21,177 nt of DNA from Brevundimonas vancanneytii (GCA_945874855.1 CAMCIP010000008.1:1-21177); one strand, 5' to 3'; numbered from the stretch's first letter, positions 7,006-15,190 are shown. Numbers and translations are program-made. The notes: a model not told the origin generated them from the letters alone.

Positions 7006-7021
7006 ACGCGACCGGTCGCGT
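7006..7021. promoter_or_regulatory. Perfect 16-bp palindrome upstream of the hexose permease
   Basis: ACGCGACCGGTCGCGT is a perfect even palindrome centred on CG, the layout typical of LacI-family operators. It lies 81 bp before the permease ATG (6925, minus strand) and 17 bp after the ankyrin stop codon. With no loop it is less likely to be a terminator. Operator function is inferred; the sequence differs from the GCAA-type sites elsewhere in the locus, so a different regulator would be expected. Confidence 0.45.
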
Positions 7022-7037
7022 AACGAAATGTTTGACC

Positions 7038-7448
7038 TCATGACCCTGCGCGCGTCGCGCCGTGGGCGGTCAGCCAGGCCACGACCCGGGACGCGCGGGT
7101 CTCCACATAGTCCAGAACGGTCAGGCCCGCGGCGTCACGAGCGTTGAGGTCCGCCCCTGCCGCCGCGAGCGCCTCCAGCACGGCGAGGTCGCCGGAGGCG
7201 AAGGCGTGGGTCTTGGCGAACATGACCGGCGTCGTTCCCCGCGGATTGGCGGCATCCGGATCGGCACCCCTGGCGATCAGGGCCTCCACCGTAGACAGCC
7301 GGCCGTTGCGGGCCGCAGCGATCAGGGCGGTCCAGCCGCCGGAGGCCCGCGCGTCCGGGGACATGCCCGCCTCGATGGCCGCCATCACGGTCGCCGTGTC
7401 ACCATCGGCGGCCGCCAGAACCACCCTGTCCACATCAACGCCGGCCAC
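7038..7448 (-). CDS. Small ankyrin-repeat protein linked to the TBDR
   Basis: This soluble protein of 136 residues has about three ankyrin repeats. The signatures are GGWTALIAAARNGRLSTVEALI, then ARGADPDAANPRGTTPVMFA, then AAGADLNARDAAGLTVLDY. No signal peptide or membrane segment is seen, so it should be cytoplasmic, with a protein-binding role. I place the start at GTG 7448 because GGGAG lies five bases upstream and because an earlier GTG at 7493 falls inside the terminator stem that follows the TBDR gene. It lies between the TBDR and the hexose permease on the same strand. Small ankyrin proteins recur beside TonB receptors in Caulobacterales from what I recall, but their job is unknown. 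The partner could be a transporter, the regulator or an enzyme. Confidence 0.78.
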   Translation of the reverse strand: MAGVDVDRVVLAAADGDTATVMAAIEAGMSPDARASGGWTALIAAARNGRLSTVEALIARGADPDAANPRGTTPVMFAKTHAFASGDLAVLEALAAAGADLNARDAAGLTVLDYVETRASRVVAWLTAHGATRAGS

Positions 7449-7460
7449 AGAGACTCCCAC

Positions 7461-7501
7461 AAAAATGGCCGGACGGGCGGCTTGGGGGCGCACCGTCCGG
7501 C
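7461..7501 (-). terminator. Intrinsic terminator after the TBDR gene
   Basis: Reading the minus strand, a perfect 9-bp stem GCCGGACGG / CCGTCCGGC (arms 7501-7493 and 7476-7468) closes a 16-base loop and is followed by CATTTTTG. This is a good rho-independent terminator or attenuator about 50 bp past the TBDR stop. The ankyrin start at 7448 lies directly beyond it, so the ankyrin and permease genes would be read through at a lower level than the TBDR. Confidence 0.72.
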
Positions 7502-7512
7502 TTCAGGTCGAG

Positions 7513-7540
7513 TGGCGGTCCCGGTTACCCGGAACCGCCA
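7513..7540 (-). other. Second hairpin in the TBDR 3' UTR
   Basis: TGGCGGT and ACCGCCA, continued by CCGG/CCGG after one mismatch, make an 11-bp stem around a 4-base loop, just after the TBDR stop codon. No T-run follows it. It may protect the 3' end of the TBDR mRNA from exonucleases, acting together with the terminator at 7461-7501. Confidence 0.5.
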
Positions 7541-7551
7541 GCCTCAGGAGC

Positions 7552-10284
7552 TCAATAGCGGTAGTTCAGGCCGATGAGGAAGGTGCGGCCATAGGACTGA
7601 TGGTCGATGATCCGCCGCTCGTCCCCGTTCTCATAGGTATAGAACGGTTCGTCGGTCAGGTTGTTGACCTGGAACAGGGCAGACAGGCCGTCCAGCGGAC
7701 CGGACTGGAACTCATAGCCGATCTGGGCGTCGACGATGCTTTCCGCGCCGACCTGGCGGAAGGTGCGGCCGTTGCCGAAGCCGGCGACCTCACCCAGGAA
7801 CTCCGACCGGTAGCGGTTCGAGACCCGCGCCTGGAAGCCGTCACGCTCATAGTAGATCGTCACGTTGGCCACGGTTTCGGACAGGCCCGGGATCGGGTTG
7901 GAGCTGCCCGGGCTGGTCTCGATGTTGCTCTCGGTCTGCGAGATCGACGCGTTCCAGCCGAAGCCTTCCAGCGAAGGATGCAGCATGTCGAACGGCATGG
8001 AGATCGCCGCCTCGATTCCGTAGATCTCACCGCCCTCGCCGTTCTGCGGCGTCGACACCGTGCCGGTCCGGTAGACGGCCGTCAGCGGCGCATAGCCCGT
8101 GTAGTCGAACGGCACGGTCTGGTTGTAGATGTAGGACTCGAGGTCCTTGTAGAAGGCCGCGATCGAGAAGTAGGCCGAGCGGCCGAAATACTGCTCGAAC
8201 GACACGTCGAAGACGTTGGCGATCCAGGGACGCAGTTCCGGGTTGCCGCCGCCGCCGGTGAAGGGCGGGTTCTGCGGGTTGAACGCCGGCGTGTTGGTGC
8301 CGGGCGCGGCCGGATCGTCGAGCGTGGCGTTGTAGTTGAACGTCCGGCTGGCGCGCATCTCGTCCATACGGGCCCGGGCCAGGGTGCGGGCCGCAGCGAC
8401 GCGCAGGAACCGGTCCTCGCCGATCTCGAAGATGATGTTGGCGCTGGGCAGGATCTCCCAGTAGTCGTCACCGCCCGAGACGGCCTGGGTGGCCGAGACG
8501 CCGGTGCCGATCTGGCGCGAGGCAAAGCCGTTGGAGTCCTGGTCGGTGTGGACGGCCTGGACGCCGACGTTACCGCGCGTCGGGAAGCCGAACAGGGTGC
8601 CGTCGATGTCGAACTTGACGAAGGGCGTGGTCACGCTCTCGGCAACGCGCCAGTTACCCGCCGCCACGTCGGCATTGGGGTTACGGACCCGGTTGTAGAA
8701 GCCGCTGTTGACCAGGCCGAGGGCGTCGTAGCTGATCATCCGCGGAATGCCGAGGTAATCCAGCGACGTCGGGAGCAGCCGGAACTGGTTGGGCACCACC
8801 GCCGTGGCGCCGCCGGGCACGCCGAGGAAGAACTGGTCGTTGACGAACTCCTTCTCGCGCCGCGAGACGTAGACCCCCATCTCGACGCCGCTGAAGAAGC
8901 CCAGGTCCACATCACCATCGACGGCCACGCGGAACGAGGTCAGGTCGTCGGTGATGGAGGGATTGTTCAGATAGCCGTCCTGACCGCCCGGGATGATGTC
9001 GCCGCCCCAGCCCTGGGGGCTGGTCAGACGGATCAGGTTGAAGTCGCCGTAGTCCAGCGTCGGGCTGAAGCGGGTGCCTTCAGCGCCGGTGGTGAAGCCG
9101 ATGCTGTCGGTGACGCCGAGGGGGCCGCGCCCCGTGCCGGCATAGGTTTCCAGGATCACATCGGTCCGTTCGACCGAGGAGAAGCTCAGATCGGTCGACA
9201 GGCTCCACCGGTCGTTGATCTGATAGTCCATGTTCCAGCCCAGCGAGGAGAGCTGGCTGTCGCGGGTATTGACGTCGTTGCGCACAACGCCCTTGACGTT
9301 GTTGTACCGGCCGGCCGTCACGAGGCCGTCCTGCACCGTGTACCCGGGCTGCAGCTGCGCCGCCGACCAGAACAGCGGCAGCTCGATGCCGCGCAGGATC
9401 TGGGTGTTGTCGAACTGGGAGTAGAAGGCGTCGAGCGTCATGTGCAGCTGGTCGTTCGGCCGGTATTCGACCACGCCGACGAAGCCGTCGCGTTCCAGTT
9501 CCGACGACATGACGTAGGGCTTGGACCCGCCGATCACGCGCGGGCCGCCGCCGGTCACCTCGGGATAGCCCCAGGCGTTGAACCGCTCGGACTGGTAGGG
9601 CGACGTGATGTGGGCATAGCCCAGCACGACGCCGATCGTGTCGTCCGCAAACTGGTCGATGTAGGAGATGCTGAAGCGGTTGCCGCTGTCGTCGGTGCCG
9701 GCGTTCAGGGCACCGATGCCGTTCCGCTCATAGCGCACATTGGCGGCCAGGGCGCGGCGGCCATACTCAAGCGGGCGGATGACCCGAAGGTCCGCAGTGC
9801 CGGCCAGACCCTGACCCGTCAGGGCCGCGTCGGGAGTCTTGTAGACGACCACGCTGCCCAGCAGTTCGGACGGATACTGGTCGAACTCCACGCCGCGGTT
9901 GTCGCCGGTCGAGACCTGCTCGCGCCCGTTCAGCAGGGCGGTCGTGAAATCCGGGCCCAGACCGCGGATGGAGATGTTCTGGCCGCGTCCGTCGAGGCGC
10001 TGCAGCGCCAGGCCAGGCAGACGACCCAGGGATTCGGCGATGGACACGTCGGGCAGCTTGCCGATGTCCTCGGCGGTGACGACCTCGACGATCGAGGTTT
10101 CGTTCCGCTTGGTGGCGATCGAGCTTTCGATCGAGGAGCGGATCCCGGTGACGACGACTTCGTCGACCTCGGTCTCTTCCGGATCCTGCGACTGCGCCTG
10201 GGCGGCGCCGGCGAAGGCGAAGGCGATGGCCACGAAGGCCCCACCGGTCATCAGGCGCGCACGCCGGGCTTGCATGGTTCTCAT
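7552..10284 (-). CDS. TonB-dependent outer-membrane receptor, probably for maltodextrins
   Basis: This 910-residue outer-membrane transporter has a signal peptide (residues 1-30, cleavage AQA-QSQ). A TonB-box-like DEVVVTG is at 41-47. The plug domain runs from about 55 to 175, with EDIGKLPDVSIAESLGRLPG and ISIRGLGPDFTTALLNGRE. A 22-strand-type barrel follows and ends in the aromatic LIGLNYRY. The ATG at 10284 has AGGGAGGA six bases upstream; the frame extends eleven codons further without a better site. Receptors of this shape serve carbohydrates in Caulobacterales, and MalA of Caulobacter crescentus takes up maltodextrins. Facing an alpha-amylase across a shared promoter region makes alpha-glucans the best guess. 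No partner SusD-like lipoprotein is seen. The gene is transcribed first in the minus-strand series, before the ankyrin protein and the hexose permease. Confidence 0.93.
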   Translation of the reverse strand: MRTMQARRARLMTGGAFVAIAFAFAGAAQAQSQDPEETEVDEVVVTGIRSSIESSIATKRNETSIVEVVTAEDIGKLPDVSIAESLGRLPGLALQRLDGRGQNISIRGLGPDFTTALLNGREQVSTGDNRGVEFDQYPSELLGSVVVYKTPDAALTGQGLAGTADLRVIRPLEYGRRALAANVRYERNGIGALNAGTDDSGNRFSISYIDQFADDTIGVVLGYAHITSPYQSERFNAWGYPEVTGGGPRVIGGSKPYVMSSELERDGFVGVVEYRPNDQLHMTLDAFYSQFDNTQILRGIELPLFWSAAQLQPGYTVQDGLVTAGRYNNVKGVVRNDVNTRDSQLSSLGWNMDYQINDRWSLSTDLSFSSVERTDVILETYAGTGRGPLGVTDSIGFTTGAEGTRFSPTLDYGDFNLIRLTSPQGWGGDIIPGGQDGYLNNPSITDDLTSFRVAVDGDVDLGFFSGVEMGVYVSRREKEFVNDQFFLGVPGGATAVVPNQFRLLPTSLDYLGIPRMISYDALGLVNSGFYNRVRNPNADVAAGNWRVAESVTTPFVKFDIDGTLFGFPTRGNVGVQAVHTDQDSNGFASRQIGTGVSATQAVSGGDDYWEILPSANIIFEIGEDRFLRVAAARTLARARMDEMRASRTFNYNATLDDPAAPGTNTPAFNPQNPPFTGGGGNPELRPWIANVFDVSFEQYFGRSAYFSIAAFYKDLESYIYNQTVPFDYTGYAPLTAVYRTGTVSTPQNGEGGEIYGIEAAISMPFDMLHPSLEGFGWNASISQTESNIETSPGSSNPIPGLSETVANVTIYYERDGFQARVSNRYRSEFLGEVAGFGNGRTFRQVGAESIVDAQIGYEFQSGPLDGLSALFQVNNLTDEPFYTYENGDERRIIDHQSYGRTFLIGLNYRY

Positions 10285-10340
10285 CTCGATCCTCCCTGGG
10301 AGCGGTCGCCTTCTCATGAAGCGATCCGCGTCATCGCAAA

Positions 10341-10368
10341 GTTATGCAAACCGCGATCACCATTGCAA
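10341..10368 (-). promoter_or_regulatory. Candidate promoter of the TBDR gene
   Basis: On the minus strand TTGCAA (10368-10363) and CATAAC (10346-10341) are separated by 16 bases, a fair match to -35 and -10 boxes. A further GCAAA repeat overlaps the -10 box (10336-10340 and 10346-10350). The TBDR ATG follows about 57 bp downstream. Called by eye; the start of transcription is unknown. Confidence 0.4.
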
Positions 10369-10374
10369 GCGATT

Positions 10375-10392
10375 AATCCGTGTGCACGGATT
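10375..10392. promoter_or_regulatory. 18-bp palindrome in the TBDR/amylase divergent region
   Basis: AATCCGTG-TG-CACGGATT has perfect 8-base arms. It lies immediately upstream of the candidate -35 box of the TBDR gene, where an activator or a second repressor could bind. It shares no clear sequence with the GCAA-type sites, so it may belong to another regulator. Confidence 0.5.
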
Positions 10393-10467
10393 GTGGCGGC
10401 CAGCGTCACACCGTCAGTGCTGCATCAGAGCCACGGTTTTGACCGGAATGTGGCGTCACGACAGCGG

Positions 10468-10502
10468 TTGACACAGGCTCAGGTCGTTGCAAAAACTTGC
10501 AA
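10468..10502 (+). promoter_or_regulatory. Candidate amylase-operon promoter with overlapping operator
   Basis: A consensus -35 box TTGACA lies at 10468-10473. About 17 bases later, where the -10 box should be, lies TTGCAA-AAAC-TTGCAA (10487-10502), a two-half-site inverted repeat. A repressor bound here would cover the -10 region. The -10 itself is poor (AAAAC around 10491-10496). The amylase ATG is 46 bp downstream. The repeat shares GCAA half-sites with the region before the lacI gene. Confidence 0.45.
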
Positions 10503-10548
10503 AGACACGCATCGGCAAGCATCGATGCGGGCGGGACGGAGGCGCGGA

Positions 10549-12363
10549 ATGAAGATCGGGACGGGGAGACGATTCGTCCGCCGCGCGGCTCTGGCGGCGG
10601 CGCTGCTGCTCCTCGCGCCGGTCGCGCCGGCCTGGAGCCAGTCCGGGGACGGCGATTTCCGACTTCGCGCGCCCGAGGACGAGGTCATCTACTTCCTGCT
10701 GCCGGATCGCTTCGCCAACGGCGATCCATCCAACGACCGCGGCGGCCTGGAGGGCGGTCGGCTGACCACCGGTTTCGATCCGACCCATCCTGACTTCTAC
10801 CACGGCGGCGACCTGGCCGGACTGACGGCGCGGCTCGACTATATCCAGGGCCTGGGCGCGACGGCGGTGTGGCTGGCACCCGTCTTTCGCAACAAGCCGG
10901 TCCAGGGGCCGCCCGGTCGTGAGAGCGCTGGCTATCACGGCTACTGGATCCTCGACTTCACCGCCGTCGATCCGCATTTCGGCGATGAGGCAGCGGTGCG
11001 GGCCTTCGTCGACGCCGCCCACGCGCGGGGTCTGAAGGTCTATCTGGACATCATCACCAACCATACGGCCGACGTGATCCAGTACGCGGGCTGTCAGGGT
11101 TGCGAGTATCGCGGCGTCGCCGACTGGCCCTGGCAGCGGGCCGGCGGCATCGACGGCGAGGCGATCAATCCCGGCTTCCGCCCCGACCGGCCGGAGACCT
11201 TCACGGCCTTGACCCGCTCCGACTGGGCCTATCGTCCTTACGTCCCCGAGGGCGAGCGCGGGGCCAAGACCCCGGCGTGGCTGAACGATCCCGTCTTCTA
11301 TCACAATCGCGGCGACTCGACCTTTCGGGGCGAGAGCTCGATCTACGGCGACTTCGCCGGGCTGGACGGGCTGTTCACCGAACATCCACGCGTGGTCGAG
11401 GGCTTCATCGAGATCTACGGCGACTGGATCGATCGGTTCGGGATCGACGGCTTCCGGATCGACACGGCCAAGCATGTGAACCCGGAGTTCTGGCAGGCCT
11501 TCGTGCCGGCCATGCTGGCGCGCGCCGAGGCCCGCGGCATTCCGAACTTCCACATCTTCGGCGAGGTCTATGACCACGATCCGGCGGCGCTGGCCCGTCA
11601 CACCCGGGTGGACGGGCTGCCGGCAGTGCTGGACTTCGCCTTCCAGACCAAGGCCACGGACGTGGCGACGGGCGTGGCCGGGCCCTCAGCGCTGGCGACC
11701 GTGCATGCTGCCGACGCCCTCTACGAGGGAGGCGAGATGGCCGCCCTGCGCCTGCCGACCTTTCTGGGCAACCACGACATGGGCCGGATCGGCTGGTTCA
11801 TCGCCAAGGCACGGCCGGGGATCGGCGATGAGGAACTGCTGGCGCGGGTCACCCTAGCGCACGCCCTGCTGATGTTCTCGCGCGGCGTGCCGACGATCTA
11901 CTATGGCGACGAGCAGGGCTTCACCGGGGCGGGCGACTATGGACAGTCCCGCCATGACCTGTTCGAGACCGGCGTGCCTGCCTATCGTGAGGGTCGTCGC
12001 ATCGGGGGCGACCGCCCGCCCTTCGACATCGACAGCCCCATGTATCGTCGCATCGCCGGCATGGCCGCCCTGCGCCACGACCTGGTGCCGTTGCGGCGCG
12101 GGCGCCAGGTCGTGCGGGCCGCCGGGGACACGCCCGGGCTTTACGCCTTCTCACGGATGGTCGAGGGAAGCCCCGGCGAGGTGGTGGTGATCTTCAATAC
12201 CGGCCAGACGCCGCTGCAGGCTCGCGTGGTGGTGGATCCCGCCTCGACGACCTGGCGCGCGGCCCACGGCGTCTGTCCGACGGCGGCGGCGGCACCTGGC
12301 GTGATCGAGGTGGAGATCGCCCCGCTCGACTATCTCGTTTGCGTATCCGGGGACCCGCGTTGA
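10549..12363 (+). CDS. Exported GH13 alpha-amylase family enzyme
   Basis: This 604-residue retaining alpha-glucan hydrolase has an arginine-rich N-terminal signal peptide (cleavage near residue 30, AWS-QS), so it acts in the periplasm or outside. The barrel shows all GH13 signatures. Region I is DIITNH (167-172). Nucleophile Asp305 lies in GFRIDTAKHV, the acid/base Glu339 in FHIFGEVYD, and the third acid Asp410 in FLGNHDMGR. RIAGMAALRHDLVPLRRG leads into a C-terminal beta-domain. ATG 10549 has GGAGG seven bases upstream; an in-frame ATG at 10525 lacks one. Its stop overlaps the start of the alpha-glucosidase (TTGA), so the two form a coupled pair. It probably cuts starch, maltodextrin or a cyclic form of it. 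Which GH13 subfamily it belongs to cannot be settled by eye. Confidence 0.92.
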   Translation: MKIGTGRRFVRRAALAAALLLLAPVAPAWSQSGDGDFRLRAPEDEVIYFLLPDRFANGDPSNDRGGLEGGRLTTGFDPTHPDFYHGGDLAGLTARLDYIQGLGATAVWLAPVFRNKPVQGPPGRESAGYHGYWILDFTAVDPHFGDEAAVRAFVDAAHARGLKVYLDIITNHTADVIQYAGCQGCEYRGVADWPWQRAGGIDGEAINPGFRPDRPETFTALTRSDWAYRPYVPEGERGAKTPAWLNDPVFYHNRGDSTFRGESSIYGDFAGLDGLFTEHPRVVEGFIEIYGDWIDRFGIDGFRIDTAKHVNPEFWQAFVPAMLARAEARGIPNFHIFGEVYDHDPAALARHTRVDGLPAVLDFAFQTKATDVATGVAGPSALATVHAADALYEGGEMAALRLPTFLGNHDMGRIGWFIAKARPGIGDEELLARVTLAHALLMFSRGVPTIYYGDEQGFTGAGDYGQSRHDLFETGVPAYREGRRIGGDRPPFDIDSPMYRRIAGMAALRHDLVPLRRGRQVVRAAGDTPGLYAFSRMVEGSPGEVVVIFNTGQTPLQARVVVDPASTTWRAAHGVCPTAAAAPGVIEVEIAPLDYLVCVSGDPR

Positions 12364-13997
12364 CTGTTCAGACTCTCATACCACCGCGGACCGTCGGCCC
12401 GACCGCGTCCACGGAATGGTGGCGCGGGGCGGTGATCTACCAGATCTATCCGCGCAGCTTCGCCGACACCAACGGCGACGGTGTGGGAGACCTGAACGGG
12501 GTCATCGCCCACCTCGACCATGTCGCGTCGCTGGGCGTGGACGGGGTATGGCTGTCGCCCTTCTTCACCTCGCCGATGAAGGACTTCGGCTATGACGTCG
12601 CCGACTATTGCGGCGTCGATCCCATCTTCGGCTCGCTCGAAGACTTCGACCGGCTGGTGGCAAAGGCGCACGGCCTGGGCCTGAAGGTCATCACCGACCT
12701 GGTGTTCGCCCACACCTCGGACCGTCACGCCTGGTTTGCCGAGAGCCGGGCGTCGCGGACGGGACCCCGGGCCGACTGGTACGTCTGGGCCGACGCGAAG
12801 CCCGACGGCTCGCCGCCGTCCAACTGGCAGTCCGTGTTCGGCGGCCCGGCCTGGACCTGGGACGCCCGGCGTGGCCAGTACTACATGCACAACTTCCTGC
12901 CCGAGCAGCCGCAGCTGAACCTGCACAGCCGGGCCGTGCAGGACGCCCTGCTCGACGCCGCGCGGTTCTGGCTGGACCGGGGCGTGGACGGCTTCCGCTT
13001 CGACGCCATCAATTTCGCCCTGCACGTCCCGGCCCTGACCGACAATCCGCCCCTGCCGCCAGGCGGCAAACGGACCCGGCCATTCGACTTCCAGGACAAG
13101 GTGCACAACCAGTCCCAGCCGGGCATCGTCGACTTCCTGAAGCGCATCCGGGCCCTGACCGATTCCTATGGCGGCCGCTTCAGCGTGGCGGAGGTCGGCG
13201 GCGACCATGCCGAGCGCGAGATGCAGGCCTTCACCCGCGGCGACGACCGGCTGAACAGCGCCTACGGCTTTCTCTACCTCTATGCACCCGAGCTGTTTCC
13301 GGGTCTGGTGCGCGAAGGGGCCGACGCCTGGCACGGACTGGACGGCCAGGGCTGGCCGTCATGGACCTTCTCCAACCACGACGCCCCCCGGGCGGTGTCG
13401 CGCTGGGCGCGAGGGCGGGACCGCAAGGCCTTCGCCGACATGGCGCTGATGCTGCTGATCTGCCTGCGCGGCAACGCCTTCATCTACCAGGGCGAGGAAC
13501 TGGGCCTGCCGCAGGCCCAGGTGCCGTTCGACCGGCTGGTGGATCCCGAGGCCATTGTGAACTGGCCCCAGACCCTGGGCCGCGACGGTGCCCGCACGCC
13601 CATGCCGTGGCGCGCCGAGGCACCGTTCGCCGGTTTTTCGACAGCCCAGCCCTGGCTGCCCGTTGATGCGGCCCATCTGCCGCTGGCCGTGGATCTTCAG
13701 GAGGCCGATCCCGGATCGACCCTGCACCTGGCCCGCCGCATGGTCCGCCTGAGGGCCCGGCACGGGGCGCTGAGGACCGGCGAGATGGTCATGCTCGACA
13801 TGCCGGGCGACCTGGTGGCCTTCCGGCGCGGCTCGGGACCGGCGCAGCGACTGTGCGTGTTCAACCTGGGCCATGCGGCCCAGACCTGGACGGCGCCGGA
13901 CGGCTGGGCGGTGGTCGAGGCGGTCAATGTGGCCGTGTCGCCCACACCGGAAATCCTGCCGCCGCTGGCCGGTCTGCTGCTGGCGCCGACCGGATGA
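12360..13997 (+). CDS. GH13 alpha-glucosidase (oligo-1,6-glucosidase/maltase type)
   Basis: This 545-residue cytoplasmic enzyme resembles GH13_23 alpha-glucosidases that release glucose from maltose and short maltodextrins. WWRGAVIYQIYPRSFADTNGDGVGDLNG (20-47) is the usual N-terminus. Asp215 in GFRFDAINF is the nucleophile, Glu278 in SVAEVGGD the acid/base, and Asp341 in FSNHDAPR the third acid. Region I reads DLVFAH, with Ala where most members carry Asn. No signal peptide is seen. The TTG start at 12360 overlaps the amylase stop as TTGA, with GGGGA six bases upstream; a TTG at 12339 is also in frame but less likely. Both TTG starts are weak, so translation probably depends on coupling. It should complete degradation of sugar brought in by the SLC45-type symporter. 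Confidence 0.92.
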   Translation: MTVQTLIPPRTVGPTASTEWWRGAVIYQIYPRSFADTNGDGVGDLNGVIAHLDHVASLGVDGVWLSPFFTSPMKDFGYDVADYCGVDPIFGSLEDFDRLVAKAHGLGLKVITDLVFAHTSDRHAWFAESRASRTGPRADWYVWADAKPDGSPPSNWQSVFGGPAWTWDARRGQYYMHNFLPEQPQLNLHSRAVQDALLDAARFWLDRGVDGFRFDAINFALHVPALTDNPPLPPGGKRTRPFDFQDKVHNQSQPGIVDFLKRIRALTDSYGGRFSVAEVGGDHAEREMQAFTRGDDRLNSAYGFLYLYAPELFPGLVREGADAWHGLDGQGWPSWTFSNHDAPRAVSRWARGRDRKAFADMALMLLICLRGNAFIYQGEELGLPQAQVPFDRLVDPEAIVNWPQTLGRDGARTPMPWRAEAPFAGFSTAQPWLPVDAAHLPLAVDLQEADPGSTLHLARRMVRLRARHGALRTGEMVMLDMPGDLVAFRRGSGPAQRLCVFNLGHAAQTWTAPDGWAVVEAVNVAVSPTPEILPPLAGLLLAPTG

Positions 13998-14104
13998 TCC
14001 TGGCCCCGGACCCTGATCGGGTAAGGACGCATCGCTTTCGCGATTCGGCAGATGCCGTGACTCACGGTCCAGCTGGTTCCCGGGGTCGGATTCCCTGCAT
14101 CGTC

Positions 14105-14121
14105 GAAGCGCATGGCGCTTC
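14105..14121. terminator. Hairpin between convergent alpha-glucosidase and lacI genes
   Basis: GAAGCGC-ATG-GCGCTTC is a perfect 7-bp stem with a 3-base loop. A smaller repeat CCGTG-ACT-CACGG lies at 14055-14067. No T-run follows on either strand. Its position between convergent stop codons (13997 and 14141) suggests a shared transcript end. Confidence 0.4.
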
Positions 14122-14140
14122 ACCCGAGGCGGATCTGACC

Positions 14141-15154
14141 CTAGCCGCCGCAGCTTTCCCGCACGATCAGGTCGGCGGGCACCCGCTCCGACCGGCCGGC
14201 CGCGTCGCCCCCGGCGTCGATCAGCTTGGACACCAGAAGACGGCCGGCCTTCAGCGTGTCCTGGGCGATGGTGGTCAGCGCGGGGCGGCTGTAGCGGCTG
14301 AAGGGCACATTGTCGAAACCGATGACGGAGACGTCGCCGGGCACGGAGGCCTTTTCCCGCTGCAGGGCGCGTACGGCGCCCAGGGCGATCTGGTCCGAGG
14401 CGCAGACCACGCCGTCGAAGTCCACGCCCCGGCGGATCAGGGAATCCATCGACGCCTCGGCGGACTCCACCTCGAAATGGGCGTCGACGATCAGGTCGGG
14501 ATCCACGCCAAGCCCGGCATGGCCCAGCGCTTCCAGATAGCCGCGGTGCCGCTGCATGGCCTCGGGCGGGTCGAGGTCGCCGAGGAAGACGATGCGTTTG
14601 CGGCCCAGCCGGGTCAGGTGCAGGGTCGCGCGGCGTCCGCCGGCGATGTTGTCGGATCCGACGCAGCAATAGGCCTGATCCGGAAGCTGGGCGCCCCAGA
14701 CCACGAAGCGCGCCTCGGTCTGGACCAGCCGGTTGAAGGCGCCGTGCAGGCTGCTCTGGCCGAGGAAGATCACGCCTTCCGCGCGGCTGGTGGTCATGGC
14801 CGAGACCAGGTCCTCGTACGAGGTGGGCGAGAAATGGCTGACCAGCAGGTCGCAGCCCCGCTGGCGGGCCGCCTCGCTGACCCCGGCCAGAAGCTCCAGC
14901 ATGAAGGGGTCGAACAGCCGGCCCTCGCGCCCCTGCGGTCGGGGCACGACCAGCGCCAGTGTGGCGTCAGCGCCCATCGGGCCGGATGGCATGTGTCGCC
15001 GGAACGGATAGTCGTGCTCGCGCGCCAGCTTCCAGATCGCCTGTTTGGTGCGGGCGTTGACCGCCGGGCTGTCGTTCAGGGCGCGCGACGCCGTGGAGAT
15101 CGACACGCCCGCCAGCTTGGCCAGGTCTTCCAGTCGGGTGGTGCTGCGGCTCAA
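14141..15154 (-). CDS. LacI-family transcriptional regulator of the alpha-glucan locus
   Basis: This 337-residue DNA-binding repressor has an N-terminal helix-turn-helix (RLEDLAKLAGVSISTASRAL, residues 7-26) with the hinge helix near 45-55, followed by a periplasmic-binding-protein-like effector domain (ADATLALVVP onward to VPADLIVRESCGG). The start TTG 15154 is chosen because it puts the HTH at the usual place. A longer frame to TTG 15232 would read through two GCAAA repeats that look like an operator and would add an odd KICSKIC peptide. The gene lies between the amylase pair and the GH97 operon and is divergent from the latter, so it probably controls both. The effector is likely a sugar of the maltose group, by location only. 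It resembles MalI-type regulators of Caulobacter. Confidence 0.88.
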   Translation of the reverse strand: MSRSTTRLEDLAKLAGVSISTASRALNDSPAVNARTKQAIWKLAREHDYPFRRHMPSGPMGADATLALVVPRPQGREGRLFDPFMLELLAGVSEAARQRGCDLLVSHFSPTSYEDLVSAMTTSRAEGVIFLGQSSLHGAFNRLVQTEARFVVWGAQLPDQAYCCVGSDNIAGGRRATLHLTRLGRKRIVFLGDLDPPEAMQRHRGYLEALGHAGLGVDPDLIVDAHFEVESAEASMDSLIRRGVDFDGVVCASDQIALGAVRALQREKASVPGDVSVIGFDNVPFSRYSRPALTTIAQDTLKAGRLLVSKLIDAGGDAAGRSERVPADLIVRESCGG

Positions 15155-15170
15155 GGCGGTTCGGACCTGA

Positions 15171-15190
15171 CTGCAAATTTTGCTGCAAAT
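15171..15190. promoter_or_regulatory. Candidate LacI operator in the lacI/GH97 divergent gap
   Basis: Two overlapping inverted repeats are seen: GCAAA-T-TTTGC (15173-15183) and TTTGC-T-GCAAA (15179-15189). They include the direct repeat CTGCAAAT at 15171 and 15183, 12 bp apart. The site lies 17 bp upstream of the proposed lacI start and 72 bp upstream of the GH97 start, fit for autorepression and control of the operon. It shares GCAA half-sites with 10487-10502. Confidence 0.5.

Noticed and set aside
7144..12363. A plus-strand open frame of 1739 codons that spans the TBDR gene antisense and runs into the amylase.
   Set aside because: High GC removes stop codons from antisense frames. The first 1100 or so codons are low-complexity antisense of a clear TBDR, and the amylase has its own start with GGAGG at 10549 and a signal peptide.
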